Origin: Flavobacteriaceae bacterium | GTDB taxonomy: Bacteria > Bacteroidota > Bacteroidia > Flavobacteriales > Flavobacteriaceae | DNA length: 5,670 bases | Reading direction: 5' to 3' | NCBI GenBank assembly: GCA_947461915.1 | Contig: CANHNG010000136.1 | Coordinates: 1 to 5,670, forward strand | Part shown: positions 1 through 5,670 of the stretch, piece by piece | Numbering within the stretch: the stretch's first letter is position 1 | How the letters are laid out: each line of letters starts with the position of its first letter | The notes under the pieces: model-generated | What the model saw: the letters and a program-made list of their open reading frames with translations, nothing else | What the model was told of the DNA's origin: nothing | The model's database searches: none | Position numbers and translations under genes: made by a program

Positions 1-480
1 GGTGAATTGCATTGGGGACAACCTAATATTCTTTGGGCAAGTCTTACGATGTCATTGCTAACGCTTCCAGTAATTATTGTTTCGGTGGAAGAAGCATTGA
101 AAACAATCCCTAGAGAATTGCGTGAGGCAAGTTTGGCATTAGGAGCCACCAAATGGCAAACGATAAAAAACGTCGTGCTTCCGGGTTCTGTTTCAGGAAT
201 AATGACTGGAACTATTTTGGCAGTAAGTAGAGGCGCAGGCGAAGTAGCTCCAATTTTGTTTACGGGAGCCGCTTATTATTTAGCCACCTTACCGGAGTCC
301 TTGAGCGACCAATTTATGAATTTGGGATACCATATTTATATCATGTCCACACAATCTTCTGATGTAGAAAAAACAATGCCCATTCAGTTTGCCACAACAT
401 TAGTATTGTTAATCCTGACCTTATCCTTAAACCTAGTAGCAGTAATTATTAGATCCAGAATTAGAAGAAAAGCAAAATAA
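1..480 (+). CDS. pstA: Phosphate ABC transporter permease PstA (partial, C-terminal 159 residues)
   Basis: This is one of the two inner-membrane permease subunits of the PstSCAB high-affinity phosphate importer, which forms the channel with PstC and couples to the ATPase PstB. The frame is open from the first base (Gly-Glu-Leu-His-Trp...), so the true start lies left of the window; the TTG at 7 is an internal Leu codon. The visible part is about half of a usual PstA of roughly 280-300 residues. Three hydrophobic segments are visible, at about residues 10-30, 62-95 and 130-150. Between the first two lies the cytoplasmic EAA loop (residues 42-62), with REASLALGA followed by VVLPG, which docks on the ATPase. 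The motif SRGAGEVAPILFTGAA and the later LGYHIY are typical of PstA. The chain ends in a basic tail (RSRIRRKAK), as expected for a cytoplasmic C-terminus. pstB follows after 48 bp. The assignment is secure; only the N-terminal half is missing. Confidence 0.96.
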   Translation, partial: GELHWGQPNILWASLTMSLLTLPVIIVSVEEALKTIPRELREASLALGATKWQTIKNVVLPGSVSGIMTGTILAVSRGAGEVAPILFTGAAYYLATLPESLSDQFMNLGYHIYIMSTQSSDVEKTMPIQFATTLVLLILTLSLNLVAVIIRSRIRRKAK

Positions 481-528
481 TTCGGAATTCTAACTGATAA
501 TTTATATTTTAGACTTAACATAATTAAA

Positions 529-1287
529 ATGAAAGACATAAAAATAGAAGTAAAAGATTTATCCTTATACTACGGAGAAAAGAAGGCGCTGAAAGAAATT
601 TCGTTGGAGATTCCAAGAAATAAGGTTACCGCTTTGATTGGACCTTCAGGTTGCGGGAAATCGACTTTTTTGAGATGCATCAACAGAATGAATGACCTTA
701 TTCCGGATGTTAAAATTACTGGGCAAATGCTGGTGGAAGGGATTGATATTTATGATAAAAACGTAGATGTTGTCAATATTAGAAAAAAAATTGGAATGGT
801 TTTCCAAAAATCAAATCCGTTCCCGAAATCTATTTATGAAAATATTGCCTATGGCCCTAAAATCAATGGCATAAAAGACAAAACCCAATTAGACGAAATT
901 GTTGAAACGTCTTTAAAACAAGCCGCCATTTGGGAGGAAGTAAAAGACCGATTGGGTGATTCCGCTTTGGGACTTTCCGGCGGACAACAGCAACGTTTGT
1001 GTATCGCAAGAACATTGGCAGTAAGCCCTGATATTATTTTGATGGATGAACCTGCAAGCGCTTTGGATCCAATTTCGACCTCAAAAATAGAGGAATTAGT
1101 TCACGAATTAAAAGAACAATACACTATAATTATAGTGACGCATAATATGCAACAAGCAGCGAGAACTAGTGATTATACAGCGTTCTTTTATTTGGGGGAA
1201 CTGATAGAAATTGGCAAAACAAACGCTATCTTTACTAAACCGGAACAAAAACAAACCGAAGATTATATCACAGGTCGATTTGGATAA
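529..1287 (+). CDS. pstB: Phosphate ABC transporter ATP-binding protein PstB
   Basis: This is the cytoplasmic ATPase that powers phosphate import through PstA and PstC. At 252 residues it has the normal full length for PstB. All ABC motifs are intact: Walker [10 protein letters not shown] (38-46), Q-loop glutamine Q93 in [10 protein letters not shown], signature LSGGQQQR (149-156), Walker B IILMDEP (169-175) with catalytic Glu174, D-loop SALD (177-180) and H-loop His205 in VTHNMQQA. The sequences [13 protein letters not shown] after Walker A, the [16 protein letters not shown] stretch and the C-terminal EDYITGRFG separate PstB from other ABC ATPases. The ATG at 529 is chosen because [16 protein letters not shown] is a normal family N-terminus. 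It is preceded by A/T-rich sequence without a Shine-Dalgarno motif, usual in Bacteroidota. The gene sits between pstA (48 bp) and phoU (53 bp), with no terminator on either side, and is probably co-transcribed with them. A 16-bp perfect palindrome lies in the coding sequence just before the H-loop. Confidence 0.98.
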   Translation: MKDIKIEVKDLSLYYGEKKALKEISLEIPRNKVTALIGPSGCGKSTFLRCINRMNDLIPDVKITGQMLVEGIDIYDKNVDVVNIRKKIGMVFQKSNPFPKSIYENIAYGPKINGIKDKTQLDEIVETSLKQAAIWEEVKDRLGDSALGLSGGQQQRLCIARTLAVSPDIILMDEPASALDPISTSKIEELVHELKEQYTIIIVTHNMQQAARTSDYTAFFYLGELIEIGKTNAIFTKPEQKQTEDYITGRFG

Positions 1288-1290
1288 TTG

Positions 1291-1322
1291 CTTTCAATCT
1301 TTCAATTATTTAATCTTTCAAT
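1291..1322. repeat. Short tandem array of the octamer CTTTCAAT in the pstB-phoU junction
   Basis: Exact copies of CTTTCAAT start at 1291, 1299 and 1315. The 8-bp unit between them (1307-1314, TATTTAAT) is a degenerate copy, so the phase of 8 is kept over four units. The next unit (CTTATAAA, from 1323) is a further possible degenerate copy. The array fills most of the 53-bp junction and ends about 18 bp before the phoU ATG. It could be a slippage-generated microsatellite or an A/T-rich leader that keeps the phoU start unstructured. No known operator matches it. Confidence 0.75.
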
Positions 1323-1340
1323 CTTATAAATTAAAAAAAT

Positions 1341-1994
1341 ATGATCTCACACTTTGAAATAGAATTAGAAAAATTAAAAAATGTAATCATTAAAATCGGG
1401 AATTTGGCCGAAAGTCAAGTTGGAGAATCCGTAAAAGCATTACTTTCGGAGCCAATTGAAGGAAAAGAAGTAAAGAAAACAGAAGATAAGATTGACAAAT
1501 TAGACGTTAAAATCGACGAAATTTGTCAAAGTATTTTTGCCTTGCAACAACCTGTTGCCTCTGACTTGCGCTTTATTATGGCGGCCATGCAAATAAGCAA
1601 CGAGACAGAACGAATAGGTGACTTAGCTATTAGTATTATCAACAGCTCAAAACACATTAAGGACAAGCACGATTTGATTGCGAAGTTTGAAATAGGGAAC
1701 TTGTCCAAACAAGTTGAGGAAATTACAAAAAAAACCAATGAATGCTTCTTGACACGTGATGAAGGCACTATTGGAGAGATTTTTATTTTGAACAATGTCA
1801 TTAAAAAGGAAAGTGATGCAGCGATAGACGGGATCATTTCAGAGATGAAATCCCATTCGAAAATAGTTGCTTCCGGAACCAATCTTGTTATTGTAATCAA
1901 ACATTTAGAGCGCATCTCTGGACATTGTACAAATATAGCAGAGTATGTACATTTTATGGTTAATGCCAAAATTATCAAACACGAAAAATTCTAA
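1341..1994 (+). CDS. phoU: Phosphate-uptake regulator PhoU
   Basis: PhoU is a cytoplasmic all-helical protein that links the Pst transporter to the PhoR/PhoB-type signalling pathway and restrains phosphate uptake. This copy has 217 residues, slightly shorter than the E. coli protein (about 240). It keeps the two-fold repeat of three-helix bundles. The first half carries IDKLDVKIDEICQSIFALQQ (51-70), then QPVASDLR (70-77) and ETERIGDLA (88-96) with the E90-xxx-D94 metal-ligand pair. The second half carries DAAID (159-163) and HLERISGHCTNIAEYV (188-203), exactly 100 residues later. There the acidic partner is missing: E190 is kept but position 194 is Gly instead of Asp. The ATG at 1341 gives a normal N-terminus (MISHFEIELEKLK) and follows an A-rich stretch, with no Shine-Dalgarno. 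Being last in the pst cluster and followed by a terminator-like hairpin fits the usual gene order. No phoB or phoR gene is next to it. Confidence 0.95.
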   Translation: MISHFEIELEKLKNVIIKIGNLAESQVGESVKALLSEPIEGKEVKKTEDKIDKLDVKIDEICQSIFALQQPVASDLRFIMAAMQISNETERIGDLAISIINSSKHIKDKHDLIAKFEIGNLSKQVEEITKKTNECFLTRDEGTIGEIFILNNVIKKESDAAIDGIISEMKSHSKIVASGTNLVIVIKHLERISGHCTNIAEYVHFMVNAKIIKHEKF

Positions 1995-2026
1995 AAAAAC
2001 CAAATTACAATTTTAGACCTCAGAAT

Positions 2027-2071
2027 ATAAAAACCGAATAACACTTGTCAAAAGTTTCATTCGGTTTTTAT
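2027..2071. terminator. Probable bidirectional rho-independent terminator between converging genes
   Basis: A perfect 13-bp inverted repeat pairs ATAAAAACCGAAT (2027-2039) with ATTCGGTTTTTAT (2059-2071) around a 19-nt loop. Read rightward, the right arm ends in TTTTTATCTTT, a U-rich tail for phoU transcripts. Read leftward, the left arm ends in TTTTTATATTC, a U-rich tail for the glycosyltransferase transcript. It starts 32 bp after the phoU stop and ends 14 bp from the glycosyltransferase stop. The loop is longer than usual but can form a small inner stem (ACTT/AAGT). Confidence 0.8.
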
Positions 2072-2085
2072 CTTTAAAAGCAGTC

Positions 2086-3162
2086 TTAATTTATACTCAT
2101 TTCGAATATTAAAAATAATTTTTTCCAGTCTAATCTGTTTTTCCATTTAGGAAAACCTTTATATAGATCTATCCTATGTAAGTTTTCAATTTTGAATATT
2201 TCTTGCTTTTTATAGGGAATCCAACCATTAGATTTACTTACCCTTGCCAAATATTCTTGTTCGTATTGCCTAGGAGTAGGAATAAAAAAAGCTTTTTTTT
2301 CTAGTTGGACTAAATCCATTATTGTTGTGTAACCCGATCTGCATAACACCACATCACTTTCGTTGAAGGTTTGTTCGAGTTGGCGCGTATTCATAAAGTT
2401 ATAATAGGTAACATGATCTATTTGTTCCTTTTCTTGGTCTTTTTCGACAATGCCTTTTATAAAAACGACTTTCCCCGTATAGTTGACCACTTCATTTTTC
2501 AGTTTCTCTTCTAATAGTCCCCGTTGAGGTTCCGGCCCCGAGAGTAGAATCATCAAATCGTATTGTTTTGGAGTTTCCTTTTTTTGCATGCGACTCAAAG
2601 GACCAATGTAATTTAATTTTAATTCAGATTTCTTTAAATGACCTAAATTCCCCGATAAGTTACTTTTTCCATCAAAATCCGGAATCCAACACTCCGTGTA
2701 TTTTTTGATAATATATTGATGCAGTCTGCTGGTAATCCAAGTCGTGTTTCCTGACATCACATTGAGTTGATGAGTGATGAACACTGAAGGTACTTTTTTA
2801 CTAAAAACCCCGAGACGATTATCTGAAATTATCCCATCGATAGCATATTTCTGAATCCATTTCTTGACCATTTTTTTTTCTTCTAAAATGGCTTCGATCA
2901 TTTTTGGGCAGTTTTTTAAAAGCTTCCATTTGAAATTTTTGCCATCCTTGGCATATTCTATTTGGTAGGAAGGCAATTCGAGCGTTTGCAGATAAGGAAA
3001 TTCCTTTCGCAATAACTCTAGCGCAATGCCATCGGAAGCAATAATAGGAATGAAATTATTTTCCTGTAATGCTTTAATGATCGGAATACAGCGTGTAGCA
3101 TGACCCAAACCCCAATTTAAAGGCGCAATCAGAATGGTTTTAGGAGAAGTGTTGAATTCCAT
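2086..3162 (-). CDS. GT-B fold glycosyltransferase, MurG/GT28-like, acceptor unknown
   Basis: This is a predicted cytoplasmic or membrane-associated enzyme that transfers a sugar from a nucleotide-sugar donor; donor and acceptor cannot be read from the sequence. With the ATG at 3162 it has 358 residues. The N-terminal Rossmann half starts with TILIAPLNWGLGHATR; the glycine-rich GLGHATR (18-24) corresponds to the GGTGGH-type loop of MurG-like enzymes. Middle motifs are SDNRLG (113-118), THQL (130-133) and IGPLSR (186-191). The C-terminal donor half has LLSGPEPQR (206-214), CRSGYTTIMDL (274-284) and PTPRQYEQEYLA (295-306), matching the MurG-like pattern G-x-x-T-x-x-E/D followed by P and EQ. There is no signal peptide or membrane segment. 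The reading frame could extend to a TTG at 3180, but the ATG gives a better N-terminus directly before the first beta strand. The gene lies 78 bp downstream of a large outer-membrane protein gene on the same strand. It is not MurG itself, since no cell-wall genes are nearby. Confidence is high for the fold and low for the substrate. Confidence 0.88.
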   Translation of the reverse strand: MEFNTSPKTILIAPLNWGLGHATRCIPIIKALQENNFIPIIASDGIALELLRKEFPYLQTLELPSYQIEYAKDGKNFKWKLLKNCPKMIEAILEEKKMVKKWIQKYAIDGIISDNRLGVFSKKVPSVFITHQLNVMSGNTTWITSRLHQYIIKKYTECWIPDFDGKSNLSGNLGHLKKSELKLNYIGPLSRMQKKETPKQYDLMILLSGPEPQRGLLEEKLKNEVVNYTGKVVFIKGIVEKDQEKEQIDHVTYYNFMNTRQLEQTFNESDVVLCRSGYTTIMDLVQLEKKAFFIPTPRQYEQEYLARVSKSNGWIPYKKQEIFKIENLHRIDLYKGFPKWKNRLDWKKLFLIFEMSIN

Positions 3163-3166
3163 AGTA

Positions 3167-3174
3167 CAAAGATA
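3167..3174 (-). promoter_or_regulatory. Possible -7 promoter element (TAnnTTTG) before the glycosyltransferase
   Basis: On the minus strand TATCTTTG matches the Bacteroidota sigma-ABfr -7 consensus TAnnTTTG exactly. It ends 4 nt before the ATG at 3162, so transcription from it would start at or next to the start codon and give a leaderless message. The nearest upstream TTTG (minus strand, at 3201-3204) is 26 nt away, farther than the usual -33 spacing. The match may be chance in A/T-rich DNA, and the gene may instead be read through from the upstream outer-membrane protein gene. Confidence 0.35.
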
Positions 3175-3240
3175 TTCCAATCGATAATTTTTTGGGTTTT
3201 CAAAGTATTACCTTACTGTTAAGTTATTCGTTTATAAAAT

Positions 3241-5670
3241 TTAGAAATAAGCTCTTAGTTGAACATTTCCGGTGTGAATGGTTTGACTGGATTCGCTTTT
3301 CCGGCCTTGATAATTCAAATTTATGTCAAGAAATTGAGTCAGGTTTTTTTGTAAAAGAAATCGCCAGGTCAAGTTTTGTCCCGTTTGTAATCCTTCGAGC
3401 ATCTGAAATCCAACGGAGGAAAGTTCATATCCAGTGAATTTATTTTGGTAAAAAGAAATTTCTCCATTTAGAGTCAAATTCTTTTTACTCGAATATGAAA
3501 AGGAGGTTCCAAACCTGTTTTGGAGTAATGTTTCCAAATCCTCAATCTGATTTTCCTTGTTTTGTAACTCGTAAAACAGATCCCAACTGGTACTTTTAGA
3601 AAATAAATAACTGATTTTTGGGGCCAATTGATAACCTTTTATATCATAATTTTTTTCAGAAAAATTTTCGGATAGGATTGATGTTTGAATGGTTTTGGCA
3701 AACATTCCAAACAACCAACTCTTCTCATATAAATGATTGTATTGCAATTGATGAGAGCTGTTTTTAGCTTCTTGTGAACCAATGGAAAGCAGGTTTTTAG
3801 CCTGGTTCTGCAAATAGGTATACGTAATCGAATGGATTTGTTTGCCTCGATTGAAGAACAAGCTATTCCTGAAGCTGGAGTTTAAGCCCAGCACATTTTC
3901 CAAGGAATTGCCAAAAGGATTTAAATCAAAATTATCTCCTTCATTTTTGATTTTTCGGTCTATTAAAAAGGAAGTTTGGTTATAAAAATAGGAAAGCACT
4001 TTCTTGAAACCTCGGTCATTTTGCCATTGATTAGGATTCAGCGTTACGGTTTGGGAAAATTTGTTTTGATGGGTTTTGATGTAAATTTGGTTGGGCAAAA
4101 ACAGCCTGATATATTTAGCCTGATCCACAAATGGTGCTATTTCAAACTCTTCTAATTGCTGAACTCCATCGGTGTTATAGTCGTTCCAAGTGTAAACTCC
4201 TTGCCCGATAGGAACTTCCAAATAGGTAAATTCTTGTTGCGGGATGGAACCGGAATTTGTTTCGAATACCGTTGTGCTTTGTATGAGTTGGTTGAAAAAA
4301 CGGTCGTTATACAGTATTCTGGAATTGAGCGAAGGCTCCTTTTTCTTTGAAGCGTCAACAAAATTTAGAACCCGGTAGTTCATATAAACAGACAAATCAC
4401 TTTTTTTGGTTTGAATCATTTTCGATTTCAGGAAAAATGTCTGTGAGCTATTTACCCTTTGTATCAGTCCGTTCTGCAAACTATCATTTGTCCTTTTCAA
4501 ATAGCCTAATTCCACGAAAACCTTAGTGCTATCGCCACGACCGGTTAAGAATCCATACTCGGAAAACCGTTGGCTTAGTGCCGAAAATTGATTTGTAGAT
4601 TTGCTTTTTTCTTGGTTGTCTTCCAATCTTAAGCTGCTGCCAATCCAGTTTTTCTTGAAATGATACCGAATTTGGGATTGGTTTCTCAAGAATTTTGAGG
4701 TAGAAACATCTCCCTCACTTTTTAAGAAGCTTCCTTGATTTTGAATAGCCCAATTTTTAAATTGGAACGCCCCATTTATAGTATGACGGTTTCCCGAATA
4801 CATATCAGAGAAATCTAGTTTTTCAAATTGATAAACCAAATTCCCTTTTTTGGGTAGAGCCAATTGCAATCCCGAAACTAAAAAACTTTGATTGCCGGAT
4901 AAAACGGTTCCCAGATTCCAATCCCTGTCAAATTCAATAGTGTACAACCGTTCAACAGAACTGAAATTCTGCTGAACAAATTGATAATTGGCGATAGCAT
5001 CTAACTTCCATTTTTTTGAAAACAATCTTTGCTTGGTGTTTATTTTACCTGCTAAACCTTGATTGTTGGCGTCGTCTAGCGAAGAAAATAAGTTTTTGTC
5101 ATTATTGCTGATTCCCAATTCAAAATCGACCGCTGTTTTTTCTGTGGGCATGTATTTTCCTAAAAAGGTTGCCACTTGAATTTTTGTTGGGGAGACCAAT
5201 TGAATAATAGGTTCGTAATTTCCCTGCGGAACCCCATTTACGGGTTCAATATATTTATAAATTCGCTCAATGTCAGCTGCATCTTTCAAAATATAATTTC
5301 CTTTGTTGGAGCCCACCAAAGTAAATCGGACAGTGTACAATTCATCTTGTGGATTTTCAGAATATTCGAAAATCTGGGTCCCTTCCACTTTTTTGTACAA
5401 CACTTTTTTGTCAGAATACGAATCAACATAACCAGATTGCTCTACCATCAAATCGGTATTGTCACCTGCCTTGACCAAAATTTGTGCTTGTTCTGCCGAA
5501 AGATTTTGTTGCAACGGCTGATTTTTCAAATCGCTTTCGGAATATAAATAGCCGCCAAAACTCCATTGTTTATTTTCGTGAGAAGCACCCGCATAGGTGA
5601 CAAATCGGGTGTAATTTCTATCGGAATATTGGTATTCTATGGCGATTCTCATTTCGGATGTGATGGTAAA
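3241..5670 (-). CDS. Large predicted outer-membrane beta-barrel protein, unknown function (partial, N-terminus outside window)
   Basis: The visible 809 residues are the C-terminal part of a large surface protein. The frame stays open to the right edge (FTITSE precedes the first Met at 5652), so the start is outside the window and that Met is probably internal. Residues below count from the window edge. The first ~190 residues look like a periplasmic or extracellular beta-rich domain, with NLSAEQAQILVKAGD (56-70), KKVLYKKVEG (88-97) and PVNGVPQGNYEPIIQL (143-158). From about 190 on there are many amphipathic strands rich in Tyr, Phe, Asn, Gln and Ser, typical of a barrel. The last strand, TGNVQLRAYF, has hydrophobic residues at -7, -5, -3 and a terminal Phe, the classic BAM targeting signal. 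No cysteine is present in the visible part. An EF-hand-like loop, DYNTDGVQQLEE, lies at 497-508. From memory the sequence resembles large uncharacterised outer-membrane proteins widespread in Bacteroidota; I cannot name the family. It is not clearly a TonB-dependent receptor or SprA. The glycosyltransferase gene follows after 78 bp. Confidence 0.82.
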   Translation of the reverse strand, partial: FTITSEMRIAIEYQYSDRNYTRFVTYAGASHENKQWSFGGYLYSESDLKNQPLQQNLSAEQAQILVKAGDNTDLMVEQSGYVDSYSDKKVLYKKVEGTQIFEYSENPQDELYTVRFTLVGSNKGNYILKDAADIERIYKYIEPVNGVPQGNYEPIIQLVSPTKIQVATFLGKYMPTEKTAVDFELGISNNDKNLFSSLDDANNQGLAGKINTKQRLFSKKWKLDAIANYQFVQQNFSSVERLYTIEFDRDWNLGTVLSGNQSFLVSGLQLALPKKGNLVYQFEKLDFSDMYSGNRHTINGAFQFKNWAIQNQGSFLKSEGDVSTSKFLRNQSQIRYHFKKNWIGSSLRLEDNQEKSKSTNQFSALSQRFSEYGFLTGRGDSTKVFVELGYLKRTNDSLQNGLIQRVNSSQTFFLKSKMIQTKKSDLSVYMNYRVLNFVDASKKKEPSLNSRILYNDRFFNQLIQSTTVFETNSGSIPQQEFTYLEVPIGQGVYTWNDYNTDGVQQLEEFEIAPFVDQAKYIRLFLPNQIYIKTHQNKFSQTVTLNPNQWQNDRGFKKVLSYFYNQTSFLIDRKIKNEGDNFDLNPFGNSLENVLGLNSSFRNSLFFNRGKQIHSITYTYLQNQAKNLLSIGSQEAKNSSHQLQYNHLYEKSWLFGMFAKTIQTSILSENFSEKNYDIKGYQLAPKISYLFSKSTSWDLFYELQNKENQIEDLETLLQNRFGTSFSYSSKKNLTLNGEISFYQNKFTGYELSSVGFQMLEGLQTGQNLTWRFLLQKNLTQFLDINLNYQGRKSESSQTIHTGNVQLRAYF
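4147..4182 (-). other. EF-hand-like calcium-binding loop in the outer-membrane protein
   Basis: The encoded 12 residues DYNTDGVQQLEE fit the canonical EF-hand loop: Asp at 1, Asn at 3, Asp at 5, Gly at 6 and Glu at 12, followed by FE. It is flanked by VYTWN and FEIAPFVDQAKYIRLF. The flanks do not look like two long helices, so it is probably an isolated dockerin-like or turn-type calcium site, not a paired EF-hand. Binding of calcium is inferred from the pattern only. Confidence 0.6.

Noticed and set aside
1526..1978. Open frame of 150 codons on the minus strand
   Set aside because: It lies wholly antisense to phoU, whose protein is clearly recognisable. The translated product has no family features.
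3163..3180. TTG at 3180 as the start of the glycosyltransferase
   Set aside because: It adds six residues (MEYLCT) before an ATG that already gives a normal N-terminus, and it overlaps the possible -7 promoter element.
3181..3240. Possible terminator after the outer-membrane protein gene
   Set aside because: Only a 4-bp stem (CTTA/TAAG) without a following T tract is visible, too weak to call.
3192..3437. Open frame of 81 codons on the plus strand across the gap and the 3' end of the barrel gene
   Set aside because: Most of it is antisense to the outer-membrane protein gene, and the product has no recognisable features.
4152..4361. Overlapping open frames on both strands (64 and 69 codons)
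   Set aside because: Both lie inside the outer-membrane gene in other frames and have no independent support.
4750..4765. Hairpin-like inverted repeat CCAATTT/AAATTGG
   Set aside because: Seven base pairs with a 2-nt centre inside a coding region of A/T-rich DNA; no tail or context suggests a function.
5176..5547. Open frame of 123 codons on the plus strand
   Set aside because: It is antisense to the barrel protein gene, whose frame continues without a stop over the whole region. The Cys- and Phe-rich product looks like a shadow translation.

Overview
The window comes from an AT-rich member of the Bacteroidota, most likely a Flavobacterium-like bacterium. The evidence is the low GC content, the lack of Shine-Dalgarno sequences with A-rich stretches just before start codons, one match to the Bacteroidota TAnnTTTG -7 element, and the style of the large outer-membrane protein. 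This placement rests on sequence style and recalled families, not on a database search.

Left part (1-1994, + strand): the 3' end of a phosphate-uptake (Pst) operon in the order pstA (partial, 3' end only) - pstB - phoU. PstA is a permease subunit of the high-affinity phosphate ABC importer, PstB is its ATPase, and PhoU is the regulator that links transport to Pho signalling. pstS and pstC are expected to the left of the window but cannot be seen. The junctions are short (48 and 53 bp) and contain no terminator. The pstB-phoU junction holds a small 8-bp repeat array.

Middle (1995-2085): two gene units converge on an intergenic region with a perfect 13-bp inverted repeat. It has A/T tracts in both arms and probably terminates transcription from both sides.

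Right part (2086-5670, - strand): two genes read leftward. The upstream one is the C-terminal 809 residues of a large, cysteine-free, predicted outer-membrane beta-barrel protein of unknown function that runs off the right edge. The other, 78 bp downstream, is a GT-B glycosyltransferase resembling MurG/GT28. No terminator is visible between them, so they may be co-transcribed, although a TAnnTTTG box lies just before the glycosyltransferase ATG.

The Pst genes look like a standard housekeeping locus. The less explored part is the pairing of the barrel protein with the glycosyltransferase. The oddest single-residue detail is a missing acidic residue in the second metal-ligand motif of PhoU. I see no RNA genes, insertion sequences, CRISPR arrays or clear signs of recent gene transfer.
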